64,000 nt of DNA, taken from NCBI RefSeq assembly GCF_037126285.1, contig NZ_CP147012.1:868001-932000 (forward strand). Direction: 5' to 3'. Under the pieces are notes generated by a model. The model ran no database searches, was not told where the DNA came from, and saw only the letters and a list, made by a program, of their open reading frames with translations. A program made the position numbers and the translations under genes. The DNA comes from Bernardetia sp. MNP-M8 (GTDB taxonomy: Bacteria; Bacteroidota; Bacteroidia; Cytophagales; Bernardetiaceae). This document shows, piece by piece, positions 34,301 to 43,110 of the stretch (position 1 is the first letter of the stretch; every line of letters begins with the position of its first letter).

Positions 34301-37260
34301 GCTGTCCAAGTAACAGTCGTAACTCCAACATTAAATATTTGATTTACTAAAGTTGTAACTGTTCCTGTTGTTGCGCCTGTCAGAACATACTGATAAGAAG
34401 CGATAGAACAGTTGTCAGAAGCTACTCCATCTGGAATGTCTATATTAACAAAACTACAAGTTCCAATATCTGTATTTCTTGTAAAATCGGCTTGTGCTGT
34501 CAGAGCTGGAAGTTGATTATCTTCTACTATAACTGTTGCTGTACAAGTAGATGTATTTCCACTAGCATCAGTAACAGTCAGAATTACATTATTCGTACCC
34601 ACATTTGCACAAGTAAAACTGCTTGGACTTACAGAAATTGATGCGATACTACAATTATCTATACTTCCATTGTCTATTTGTGATGCTGTGATACTTGCAT
34701 TATTTGTTGCATCTAATTGAATAGTTAGGCTCTGACAAACTACTGTAGGAGCTTGTGTATCATTTACTGTTACATCAAAAGAACAGGCACTTGTATTACC
34801 TGCTGCATCTGTTGCAGTATATTCTATAGTCGTAGTACCTATAGGGAAGGTTGAGCCAGAAGAGAAACCTGTTAAGTCAGTCTGTGCAACTATTGCCCCA
34901 CCTCCATTAACTAGATTAATATTTACCTGCCCATGTCCTGTGTTTGTAGCACCTACTAGGTTATTTGAAATAGCTGTTGGACTGACAAAAGATCCACCAC
35001 CACCACCAGCATAATTGGAGTAGTAGTCTCTACCACCACCACCACCAGAATACCCACCGCCGCCGCCAGCACCCATATTATCAGAGCCGCCACCGCCGCC
35101 ACCGCCAAAACCACCATCGCCTCCTTCATCACCTCCTGTATCAATCCAACGAACACCTCCAAGTCCTCCATTTAGAGGACGACGCCCACCTTGAGCACCT
35201 TGAAAACCTGTATTAAAGTCATAATTAGTTCCGTTGTTTCCTCCTGTTCCATCAGTGAACCAACCTGCACCAGCTCCAGCCCAATAACTATTACCTCCAA
35301 CATTATTTGTTCCTCCATTTCCTAATGTTCCTCCATTACCTAATAAGTCAGCAGATTGATTCCCTTGAGTTGTTAAGTTAGCGTTTGCCCCAGCATGAGT
35401 TTGGCGTCCACCACCACCACCACCACCAGCAGCAACAAGTAGTTCTCCTGTAGTAACGTTCCAAATAAAGCTACCACCCCCACCACCAGGTGAAGCATTA
35501 TCTTGATTCATTGCACGAGTATCTTCTCCTTTTTGACCGACAAGAATACGTATGACATCACCTGCTGTTAAATTAAATTCTCCCTCAACCTCAGCACCCT
35601 TTCCACCAGGAAAACCTGGAGCATATCTTTGTTTCCCTCCAGCTGCACCAACAGCATTAATCAAATATAGACCTGTTGTAGGTACAACAAACTCTTGAAT
35701 ACCTCCAACTGATGTTACTATTCCATCTAAGTAACCACCTGTATAAGCAGCATCAAGTTGAGCTTGTGTTGGACCTGATTTGCCTGTAGCACCTGCATTA
35801 GTAAAGCTAAGTGGTGGTATAATTACACCTTCACAATTATCAGTTGCTCTTAATGCTGTCCAGTTTATAATAGCTCCACATACACCACTGTCATTATCTA
35901 CTGAAATATCAGATGGGCAGTTTGTAATAACAGGAGCAACATTATCAGTAACAACAACATCAAAATAACAAGACGTAGAATTTAGAGCTGCATCTGTAAA
36001 AGTGTATGTTACTCTAGTAGTTCCTACACTAAAAAGATCACCTGGACTATGTGAACGCACCACTGTGGGTGTACTACAATTATCTGTAGCTGTAGGTTCT
36101 GTCCAACTTACAGAAGCCTCACAGGTTGTAGCTCCTACTGCTGTCGTACCAGTTATTGTTCCTAAATCACATCCTGAAATTACAGGAGCTTCTGTATCAA
36201 TGACTGTGACAGTTTGTGTTGCTGTTGCAATATATCCATTAGAAAATACAGCAGTCCAAGTAATTACTGTTGCTCCAATAGGCAGGGGGTCTGGAGCATC
36301 ATTAGTCAAGCTAACAATAGTACAAGTAGCTGTAGTTGTAGCTGTACCTAAAGTAACACTACTAAGTGCTGCTGCACAACCAGATGTAGTAGCTATATTG
36401 GTTATATCTTCAGGTGCTGTAATAGTAGGGTTTTCCACCACAACTGTAGCTGTGGTAGAATTAGTACATCCACCTAGTACTGTGGCATTATAAGTTACTG
36501 TATAAACACCAGTTGCAGTGTAGGCATGTGAAACTGTTCCTCCACTTGTATCTAAAGGGCTTCCATCACCAAAATCCCACGAATGAGCAATTACAGGAAC
36601 TGTTTGGTTGGCTGAAATATTATCCAATCCCCAGTTATCATAACCTGTTCCTGAGTGATTTGGTTGTATCCAACGAAACATTGTAGAAACTGTATATGCA
36701 GCAGGAGGAATGGGAATATTCTGTAGTATCCATTCATAGCCTATTGCTCCTCCTGAAATATCAGTAGGATCAAAATACTGGATATCTACCCAGCTAGTTC
36801 CTCCATTAATAGAATACTGGAGAAAGACACCTTCAGTAGCATCCACTTCCTCACAACCTGGTTCAGGATCATCTTTTCCAAAGTCAATCTCAAAAATAAG
36901 GCTTCCACCTGCAGATGCATCTATAGCACTAGTCTGCACAAAACGAGGAACACCAGGACCACCTGCAGCAGACCAAAAATAGTTTGTACCGTCAGGTGCT
37001 GGATTAAAGCAAGGCTGACCAAGTGTAAAAGCAGAAGCTACCCAACCTGTAGGGAAGGTAGCACCATTGAAGTCAAAAGCTGTAGCTACACCCTGTCCTG
37101 TACCTATGAAGGTCAGAGGTTCATTGGGACAAGCTGTACCTGTAGGGGTTATGGAAGTGATTTGTGCTTGACATTGTGCGTGTGTTTCTTGTACAGCAAT
37201 ATTACACCAAAGTAGAATAAAGCTAGTAAGAAATATAAGCAACTTATTTGTAGAGTACAT
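31372..37260 (-). CDS. T9SS-exported adhesin with PKD, HYR and an inserted glycine-rich ALK/LTK-like domain
   Basis: The start at 37260 (MYSTNKLLIFLTSFILLWCN) gives a compact signal peptide ending near THAQ and leaves a 16-bp gap to the upstream gene; the longer frame to 37305 would overlap it. In order: a jelly-roll-like domain (FQTS-type, with YSINGGTSWVDIQ and YDNWGLDNIS); a PKD domain (HSWDFGDGSP); HYR-type units; an HYR domain split by a glycine-rich insert of about 300 residues (plus-strand bases about 34905-35825; VAAGGGGGGG and GAGGGGGYSGGGGG); HYR-like repeats resembling those at 22114; the shared C-terminal module (NVSNIPNGLIASIIK onward); and a T9SS sorting domain (YPNPSTGLF, DGIGRII, SGMYMIHF). 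Predicted length is 1,962 residues. It is probably a surface adhesin, in an operon with the small secreted protein upstream. Confidence 0.87.
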   Translation of the reverse strand: MYSTNKLLIFLTSFILLWCNIAVQETHAQCQAQITSITPTGTACPNEPLTFIGTGQGVATAFDFNGATFPTGWVASAFTLGQPCFNPAPDGTNYFWSAAGGPGVPRFVQTSAIDASAGGSLIFEIDFGKDDPEPGCEEVDATEGVFLQYSINGGTSWVDIQYFDPTDISGGAIGYEWILQNIPIPPAAYTVSTMFRWIQPNHSGTGYDNWGLDNISANQTVPVIAHSWDFGDGSPLDTSGGTVSHAYTATGVYTVTYNATVLGGCTNSTTATVVVENPTITAPEDITNIATTSGCAAALSSVTLGTATTTATCTIVSLTNDAPDPLPIGATVITWTAVFSNGYIATATQTVTVIDTEAPVISGCDLGTITGTTAVGATTCEASVSWTEPTATDNCSTPTVVRSHSPGDLFSVGTTRVTYTFTDAALNSTSCYFDVVVTDNVAPVITNCPSDISVDNDSGVCGAIINWTALRATDNCEGVIIPPLSFTNAGATGKSGPTQAQLDAAYTGGYLDGIVTSVGGIQEFVVPTTGLYLINAVGAAGGKQRYAPGFPGGKGAEVEGEFNLTAGDVIRILVGQKGEDTRAMNQDNASPGGGGGSFIWNVTTGELLVAAGGGGGGGRQTHAGANANLTTQGNQSADLLGNGGTLGNGGTNNVGGNSYWAGAGAGWFTDGTGGNNGTNYDFNTGFQGAQGGRRPLNGGLGGVRWIDTGGDEGGDGGFGGGGGGGSDNMGAGGGGGYSGGGGGRDYYSNYAGGGGGSFVSPTAISNNLVGATNTGHGQVNINLVNGGGAIVAQTDLTGFSSGSTFPIGTTTIEYTATDAAGNTSACSFDVTVNDTQAPTVVCQSLTIQLDATNNASITASQIDNGSIDNCSIASISVSPSSFTCANVGTNNVILTVTDASGNTSTCTATVIVEDNQLPALTAQADFTRNTDIGTCSFVNIDIPDGVASDNCSIASYQYVLTGATTGTVTTLVNQIFNVGVTTVTWTATDASGNISVSDEFTVTVSETQIPTLTPQADFIRNVDAAVCTFTNTDIPNGVATDDCTIASYSYVFTGATTGTVTTLTNQVFNVGVTSVTWTVTDVSGNISVNDVFTITVNDAQNPMLTAQADFTRNTDNGTCSFVNIDIPNGVASDNCAVASYQYVLAGATTGTVTTLVNQVFNVGTTTITWTATDVNGNVSTSDEFTVIVLDNQLPIVTCPADIVVSNTGSCSSIVTYNLPTATDNCGIASIVQTAGLPSGSSFPPNTTTNTFQITDVNGNSTTCSFDVTINQVYELIYSGTIFTEETYATNSGRIENVITIESYSCDIFAGLVGEDYVTTGKVNVSNIPNGLIASIIKVSDTQLRFSLQGAANPNTQAESINDLSVAFNDNAFNGVVATDVNNSVRTDLQVIFRNHFPINLRSTGISTSQIRLYWNDNTGYEAFRLYRGITRIADLPSTATYYIDENLDADTFYQYHIFGLVNGTEMEISRTNDWTYPLPPTFISLSKICESGQAQLTLTSSAFFYNVYADSISETMLMTSDGNDAFLLPFISQTTTFYISVIGQDPLILKESARIPVRVEPEIGFDASIEGESIQLSCENSIELIAREVQGATYTWLLNGRSLGRTGRNIIVENSGNYQVKIQRSSCAFTSEKVVVKLNQTPIAQIEQPNGVQFCNEGVLSASNISSESNYQWLLNDIVVGEGTNVSVSQSGIYTLKVTKNDCQVSAQVEVVISSSPQLPILTATENAICPTTETTISVQNVENGVVYQWFRNGRNIGQIGNSLTTSIQGDYQVYSQSNVCSIASEKLKVSRFDVLPIYLRVSQDKKSLFLEDANGFQSDIASVEWYLNGELDASLGTNSEVIPTENGHYSAKITNQNGCITETRVAYFALPVVTGEQTEESSLFKIYPNPSTGLFNIHFGTVLLEDIQITVFDGIGRIIYSTTFKKGSQDFNIDLKNNSSGMYMIHFNQNQSTYTKQIIIN

Positions 37261-37276
37261 ATTTGCAAAAGTATTT

Positions 37277-37711
37277 TTAGAGAGTGAAAATTTTAAGTAG
37301 TTCAAGCTTAATGTCTGTTAAAACAGTAGGAACAATTTTACCACGCTGTCCTGTGAAGCGATAATGAAGTGTAAGAAGATTCTCTTCCTCTGTCCTTGGA
37401 AGATTTCCCTCAATGCTCTGTCCTGCTTTGAGTGTAAGCCCTACATGATGTTCTCCACTCTTTGGGTTGTAAACCTCTTGTCCATTGCTATAATTGAGAC
37501 GATAATCCCAGTTAATAGCTACATCATGAGAGTTAGTATTTTTTACACGAAGTATATAATACTGAGAATTATTGGGTGTGTAGTCACGTACTTGATACTC
37601 TACACGGATACCTTCTGTTTCCTTGAGAAGTTTCCAGTCCAATTCTTGGGCATGGGTTTGAGTAATGAAAGCCAAAAGTAGCAGTATGCTACAAGCTAAT
37701 ATTTTTTTCAT
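37277..37711 (-). CDS. Small secreted protein of unknown function
   Basis: A 144-residue protein with a signal peptide ending near residue 22 (THAQ). The mature part is a single predicted beta-rich domain: VEYQVRDYTPNNSQYYILRV, then NTNSHDVAINWDYRL and LKAGQSIEGNLPR, followed by a mostly hydrophobic tail. I do not recognise a family. It ends 16 bp before the start of the giant adhesin on the same strand, so the two are very probably co-transcribed, and it may assist or accompany that adhesin. There is no T9SS sorting domain and no lipobox, so it is probably periplasmic. Confidence 0.75.
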   Translation of the reverse strand: MKKILACSILLLLAFITQTHAQELDWKLLKETEGIRVEYQVRDYTPNNSQYYILRVKNTNSHDVAINWDYRLNYSNGQEVYNPKSGEHHVGLTLKAGQSIEGNLPRTEEENLLTLHYRFTGQRGKIVPTVLTDIKLELLKIFTL

Positions 37712-39046
37712 TATAAGATTGATATTAAAAGATCTAGTCGTTAAAAATTATTACAAAGGTTATCCAGTGGGTTATCTCTATCTACAATAGAAACTAAAGG
37801 ACCTTCTCTTTATTAGATTGATTCTATTTGAGGTGTCAGTATAGTTCTATTTACCTCTAACAAGAGTTTGAGTTAGCTATTCTGTACTACTCTTATACAG
37901 AGCAGTAGTAGTAGTGCACTACATTTTAAAATTGTAAACGTTTCACAAATAAGAATAAAGGTTAGTAAATAAAATAGTAATTGATAAATACATAAATTAA
38001 ATCATATTAAAACAGAAAGCTTTAATGTATAACCAATTTAGTAGTGGAAATAATTTGAATACTTATATAGGTATATTATTTAATAGTTTTTAGAAGTTAT
38101 CACAAAGATAGTTAAGTAAGTAGCTTATTTGCAAATTTTTGGAACAAAAATAACATGTAATAAAACCAAAAATATTATACCATATAGTTTGATATTAGTT
38201 CATTTTTATTGTTTTTGGCAACTTTTTGAAAAAAAACATAAACATACTTATTAAGTAATTTATTTTATTACAAACTTAAATAAAGCAATTTTGAAAAGCA
38301 GATTAATAAAGTAAAATAGTATAAAGCTCCATTTTTTGTCACCAACTATATCTAAGTTGGGCAAAAAAAGATAATAAAGTGTAAATAGAGAGAATAATCA
38401 CTACTTTAGAAACAAGTAGCTTTATAAACCTTTGAGAAGTCAAATCATTTTTTTGAAACTATTCACAATAATATGGATTGGTAGAAACAGTTTTTATTGA
38501 GTAAATAATTATGAAATACTACTATTTTTATCTTATAGTCTCTATTTAAAACTACAAGTAACACAGGATTGCTTTGACCTAAAAAAAGCATAAATTATAT
38601 TTTATGCTCATAAATATCACAAAGTAACTTATTTATTAGAAATATGTGATATAAAAATAAAACATGAAAGGATAAAAAAGCAAGTTTTTATTTATAAGTT
38701 AAGAACACTACCTCATTACTCAAAATATACCTAAGTAATTAAAAAGAGTAGAGAAATCATGTCTTCTTACCCTAATGATGATACACTTTTGGTTAAACTC
38801 CCTATTCTAGGAGCTTTAAATTGTGAGATAGGCATTTGCAGAAACAAAAAGAAGAGCTAGAAAAAGCTAGAGATTTGATAATTTCTTATAGGGCAACCCT
38901 ACCAAAATTTTCACCCTTCGTTATTGAGCTATAAACTAGATTTTTAACTTTGACAATTAATTCAGCTTTCAATAAAAAAGTTTATTTGTATTGATTAAAC
39001 AGCTTTTACTAATTTAGGTACAACTGCGCTAAATCAAGAGAAAATT
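37712..39046. other. 1.3-kb gene-free AT-rich region
   Basis: No frame of useful length exists on either strand. A hairpin lies at 38332-38368. A short frame at 38761-38859 (MSSYPNDDTLLVKLPILGAL) and an overlapping piece reading LQKQKEELEKARDLIISY (about 38836-38931) look like fragments of former coding sequence but match no family I know. A TAGGG-CAA-CCCTA inverted repeat occurs near 38901. No tRNA or other RNA gene is seen. Confidence 0.5.
38332..38368. repeat. Intergenic hairpin, possible GCC-family member
   Basis: TTTTTTG and CAAAAAA arms enclose an inner CCAACT/AGTTGG stem with a 7-nt loop. The T-run is in the left arm and the A-run in the right, so it is not a standard terminator on either strand. 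Read on the minus strand it starts TTTTTTTGCC, as do the GCC-family copies at 4050 and 17617. Confidence 0.4.
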
Positions 39047-42000
39047 TTACACTTCTATTCCTATAAAAGTAATATCATCACGTTGTTCTGCATTTTGTTG
39101 ATGTTTTACTAGTTCATTTTCTACCTCTTTTATTTGCTCTTTAATAGACAAGTGTGATGATTGTTCTATCAAATAGATAAGTTTTGAAGTGCCTATTTTC
39201 TCTCCTTGTGTATTATTTTGGTCAACTAATCCATCTGTACTTAGATAAATTCTTGATTTTTTATTTAGTAATAAAATATGCTGTTCAAAATTATTTTGGT
39301 TGCGTTGTTTTCCTCCTACTGATTTGCGTGTGCCCTGCAAACGTTGTATTTTATTTTCTTGATTTTTATTATAATCTGTATAAAATAAGGGCCGTTTTGC
39401 ACCTGCAAACACAATTTCTGTCTTTTTATTATTAAAATTTACTCTACACAAACAAACATCCATTCCATCACTATTGGCATTTTCATCCTGACGCAATGCT
39501 TCTACAAATTGCTCATTGAATTTGTCTAAAATAAGGGAAGGCTCATAGATTTTTTGTATTTCTACAATTTCTGTCAAAAGTGTATTTCCTATCATAGACA
39601 TAAATGCACCTGGTACGCCATGTCCTGTACAATCAACAACAGCAACAAAGAAATAATCTGTAGTTTGACTTGTCCAATAAAAGTCTCCACTTACAATATC
39701 TTTTGGTCTGAAAATAATTTGATAATCCTCATTTGAAAGACGAAATGGTTTTTCTATTTTTTTCTCACTTGGTAAAATAGCGTGCTGAATAGTTTGGGCA
39801 TATCGGATTGAATCAGTAATTTTTTGATTTTTTTCATTAATAAGTTGATAAGCAGAGGAGTTATCTAAAGCAATCGAAACATAAGAAGCTAAAGAGCGCA
39901 AAAATGTAATTTCACGCTCTGAGTAGGCATTTTCCTTAAACGATTGTACTGTAATTACTCCCAATTGTTTATTTTCCAATTGTATAGGCAAATAGACAAA
40001 AGAAAGTGGATTTTCACCCTCAGTAGCATCTAAAATATACTCAGGATAATTTACTTTTTCACTTTCTACATCATTAATAATTATTTCTTCTGAATTAACG
40101 AAACATCGAACAGCAAAAGTTTTTTCGTCTAAAGTATTAAAATGATAGGGTAATTTTTGTCCTTTTTCCATAAAACCTGAAAAACTAATGCGATCTTGAG
40201 ATGTATCAAAAACACCAATACCAAAACCATCAGCAGGCATTAATGCATTTACATTCTGATAAACTGCTTGGATAATTTCTTCAAGATCCAAAATAGCTGT
40301 TATTTCTTGTCCTATTTCCGATAAGAGTTGTACATTTTTATATGCTTTTTCAACTTCTATTTTTTGTGATTCTAAATCCAAATTCAATGTTTTTAGATTT
40401 TCACTTTGCGCTTCTATTTCTTCCTTTTGTTGATTGAGTTGTGCATTTTGCTGCAAAACTTCTTGATTACTTTCTACTAGTTTGCTAGTACGCTCTTTAA
40501 CCGTACTCTCCAGTTTCTGATTTGCTTTTTTAAGACGTGTTGTATTTATCCAAACAAATCCCCAAATAGCTAAACTTGCCAACCCTACATATAAAATATA
40601 TGCCCACCAGCTTCTGTACCAAGGAGAAAGTATAGTAAACGAATAACTAGTTATTTCACTTTCTATTTGATATATATTTTTGGCTTTTACTTTAAATATG
40701 TATTTTCCCTCTGGAAGATTGGTATATGATTTCTTTGTTTCTTTTGTCCAATTAGAGAATGTTTTATCATATCCTTCTAATTGGTAACTAAATGTATTTC
40801 TCTCTTGAAAATTAGGAAGCGCAAAGCTAAAAGTCATTGAATTTTGTTCATATTCAAATTGGGGTTGTTGTTCTTTTGGTTGTGAAAGAAGTAATTTGCC
40901 ATCTGTATCAACATAATTTCCAGCAAAAAACACAGAATCTTCTCCCAAAATCACGCTTCTTATTAAAGGAGTTGGTATTTTAGTATAGTCATATTGTTTG
41001 GATTTTTGAGGATAAAAGCGATATAAACCTTCACTTCCTCCCACCCACACTGTATTTTGATGATCTATAAAAATAACTTGTGCAATTATAGAAGGAACAC
41101 GTAAAAAAGGTTGCTCTGTTTTTATTGCTTTTCCATCCTCTAAATTTATTTTACTGGCTAAATAATTTTCATTGCTTTCTAAGAGGTATATTTCATTTTT
41201 CTGAGTAGAAGCAAATCGTAAAACTTGGTAATTTTCTTTTGAAGCATTTGTAAAAACAGGATGTGGCTCTACTTTCTTACTTTTTTCATTCCATTTATAT
41301 ATTCCATTGGTTGTTGTTATAACAAAACCATCAGTATAATAAAAAACTTTATTGTTTGCCATCAAGGGCAATCCTTGAGAAGTATCAACCTTTGTAAGTT
41401 GAGAAAGAAGTAATGAATCTTTATTAAAAGGAACGTAATAAAGACCTTCTTCAAGAGTTCCAAACCAAAATTTATCTTTATATTTAGCTATTGTTCTAAA
41501 CTCAACATCTTTTATAGTTTGTCTATTGATAAAATTTACCTTTCCATTTTCATCAAACTCTGCTAACGAAATGTCTTCCTTTCCTGCTAAAATAAATTTA
41601 TTTCCATCAAAAATATGAATTGAATTAGCTGAATTAGAAGCTGATAATTTTATAGCCACCGAATCTTTAATTTGAAAAAAATCATATTGGGAAATAGCAT
41701 AAAGTTGGCTTACACCACCAATATCCATAACTTGAATATCCCAACAAAACTCGTCTATTCCTTTTATTTTTTGAAATCTATTAGTTTGAGTATTTAAACT
41801 ATAAAGTCCTTCTGGAGTACCAATATACATTTTATCATTAAATTCCTGTAAGGCAAGTATTGTTCCCTCATACTTACTTTCTGTACTTTCCCAAAATCTA
41901 AAAGGTGTTTCAAACTCCGTTTTCACAATACCATTATCAGTAGCCAACCATAAGTTTCCACTTCTATCTTGATAAGAAAAAGGAACAGTAGCCGTAGTAA

Positions 42001-42898
42001 GTCCATTTGTTTTATCAATATGCTGAATAATTTTGCCTTGAGAATCAAACAAATAACCACCTTTAAAAATAGTAGATAGAAAAAAAGTTCCATCTTTGAG
42101 TTTACTAAGGTGATAAGGAAGTGTAAATTCTCCACTTTTTATTTCAATGGCTATTTGAGTATTGCCATCTAAGAATGGAGTGAGTTTTTGTTCTTTTAGA
42201 GAAAAAGTAAAAATATTGCTTCGCTGTGTAACAAAAAGAAGGTTATCTTCATCTAAAATAACAACTCCTGTCAATGGATTATTTTTGAGAACTTCAGTAT
42301 TAGCAATAAGTTCTGGATCTTGCCCCTCTTCTTTTATGCGTACTAATCCTTGTCCCCTTTGTACAAAATATAAATATCCATCATAGGTAATCCCTCTAAG
42401 TTTAGTGTCGATAATTTCCCAGTACGCAAATTTTTGTGTTTGCCAATCAAATCTAAATATTCCTGAAGAGGTATGAAAATAAATAAGTTGATGATCTGTG
42501 TAGATTTCCCAAGTATCTCCAAAGTTCTTCAAAGAGTCAGGTAACTGTTGGGATAAACTCACAAAGTGCATATCACCTACTGAATCTGATGCTTGTAAAT
42601 AGCCAAAATTATCTTTTGTACCTGCATAAATCCGTCCTTTATCATCCTTTGCTAAAGAACGAATAACTACTGCATTAGGAATTGTAATTGCTTGCCATGA
42701 TACTCCATCATATGCGTGTATTTGTTCACCTGAAAAATACATAATGCCATTATTACCTTGTTGAATAGACCATATCTGAGGGTCTCCTTCATATATTTTG
42801 GGAGAAAATGATGTAATAAAAGGAGATCCTATATCTTTTTGTGAAAAACAATTGAGATAAGCAAAAAACAGAAATAGAGTAAAAAACAGATATTTCAT
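39047..42898 (-). CDS. Propeller sensor, Y_Y_Y, GAF and SpoIIE-type phosphatase protein
   Basis: A 1,283-residue sensor phosphatase. The signal peptide ends near residue 20 (NCFSQ). The periplasmic part has Reg_prop propeller repeats (NLWLATDNGIVKTE, VWVGGSEGLYRFYP) and a Y_Y_Y domain (TNLPEGKYIFKVKAKN), then a membrane helix (about 770-790), a long coiled coil, a GAF domain (about 865-1010; LSEIGQEITAILDLEEII) and a C-terminal SpoIIE/PP2C domain with DIVSGDFYW, VDCTGHGVPGAFMSMIG, DGMDVCLCRV, FAGAKRPLFY and LSTDGLVDQN. It pairs the same kind of extracellular sensor as the kinase at 17758 with a phosphatase output. Its phosphatase domain is closely related to that of the truncated gene at the start of the window. 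It stands as a single gene; no partner kinase or anti-sigma gene is adjacent. Confidence 0.92.
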   Translation of the reverse strand: MKYLFFTLFLFFAYLNCFSQKDIGSPFITSFSPKIYEGDPQIWSIQQGNNGIMYFSGEQIHAYDGVSWQAITIPNAVVIRSLAKDDKGRIYAGTKDNFGYLQASDSVGDMHFVSLSQQLPDSLKNFGDTWEIYTDHQLIYFHTSSGIFRFDWQTQKFAYWEIIDTKLRGITYDGYLYFVQRGQGLVRIKEEGQDPELIANTEVLKNNPLTGVVILDEDNLLFVTQRSNIFTFSLKEQKLTPFLDGNTQIAIEIKSGEFTLPYHLSKLKDGTFFLSTIFKGGYLFDSQGKIIQHIDKTNGLTTATVPFSYQDRSGNLWLATDNGIVKTEFETPFRFWESTESKYEGTILALQEFNDKMYIGTPEGLYSLNTQTNRFQKIKGIDEFCWDIQVMDIGGVSQLYAISQYDFFQIKDSVAIKLSASNSANSIHIFDGNKFILAGKEDISLAEFDENGKVNFINRQTIKDVEFRTIAKYKDKFWFGTLEEGLYYVPFNKDSLLLSQLTKVDTSQGLPLMANNKVFYYTDGFVITTTNGIYKWNEKSKKVEPHPVFTNASKENYQVLRFASTQKNEIYLLESNENYLASKINLEDGKAIKTEQPFLRVPSIIAQVIFIDHQNTVWVGGSEGLYRFYPQKSKQYDYTKIPTPLIRSVILGEDSVFFAGNYVDTDGKLLLSQPKEQQPQFEYEQNSMTFSFALPNFQERNTFSYQLEGYDKTFSNWTKETKKSYTNLPEGKYIFKVKAKNIYQIESEITSYSFTILSPWYRSWWAYILYVGLASLAIWGFVWINTTRLKKANQKLESTVKERTSKLVESNQEVLQQNAQLNQQKEEIEAQSENLKTLNLDLESQKIEVEKAYKNVQLLSEIGQEITAILDLEEIIQAVYQNVNALMPADGFGIGVFDTSQDRISFSGFMEKGQKLPYHFNTLDEKTFAVRCFVNSEEIIINDVESEKVNYPEYILDATEGENPLSFVYLPIQLENKQLGVITVQSFKENAYSEREITFLRSLASYVSIALDNSSAYQLINEKNQKITDSIRYAQTIQHAILPSEKKIEKPFRLSNEDYQIIFRPKDIVSGDFYWTSQTTDYFFVAVVDCTGHGVPGAFMSMIGNTLLTEIVEIQKIYEPSLILDKFNEQFVEALRQDENANSDGMDVCLCRVNFNNKKTEIVFAGAKRPLFYTDYNKNQENKIQRLQGTRKSVGGKQRNQNNFEQHILLLNKKSRIYLSTDGLVDQNNTQGEKIGTSKLIYLIEQSSHLSIKEQIKEVENELVKHQQNAEQRDDITFIGIEV

Positions 42899-43110
42899 TG
42901 AAATAATGATAATAAGTAGATAGTAAAATCAAGCCTAAATTATATACTGATAAGGATATTTTTACGATAATACAAAAATTTATAGACTTTAAATCGAAAA
43001 AGAAAGTAATTTATTCTGTTTTTATAAATTTATTTTTAAAAATCTATTTGACAAAAGAATAAATCGTATTTTCGTATCTTCAAATATAGATAACCAATTA
43101 TATACTTCTA

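Noticed and set aside
35780-36493. Plus-strand frames opposite the adhesin gene
   Set aside because: Low-complexity Val/Ser/Thr shadows of HYR-coding DNA in the minus-strand gene; the gene itself has signal peptide, domains and sorting sequence in the other strand.
38332-38368. Hairpin taken as a transcription terminator
   Set aside because: The T-run lies in the left arm and A-run in the right on each strand, and no gene ends nearby.
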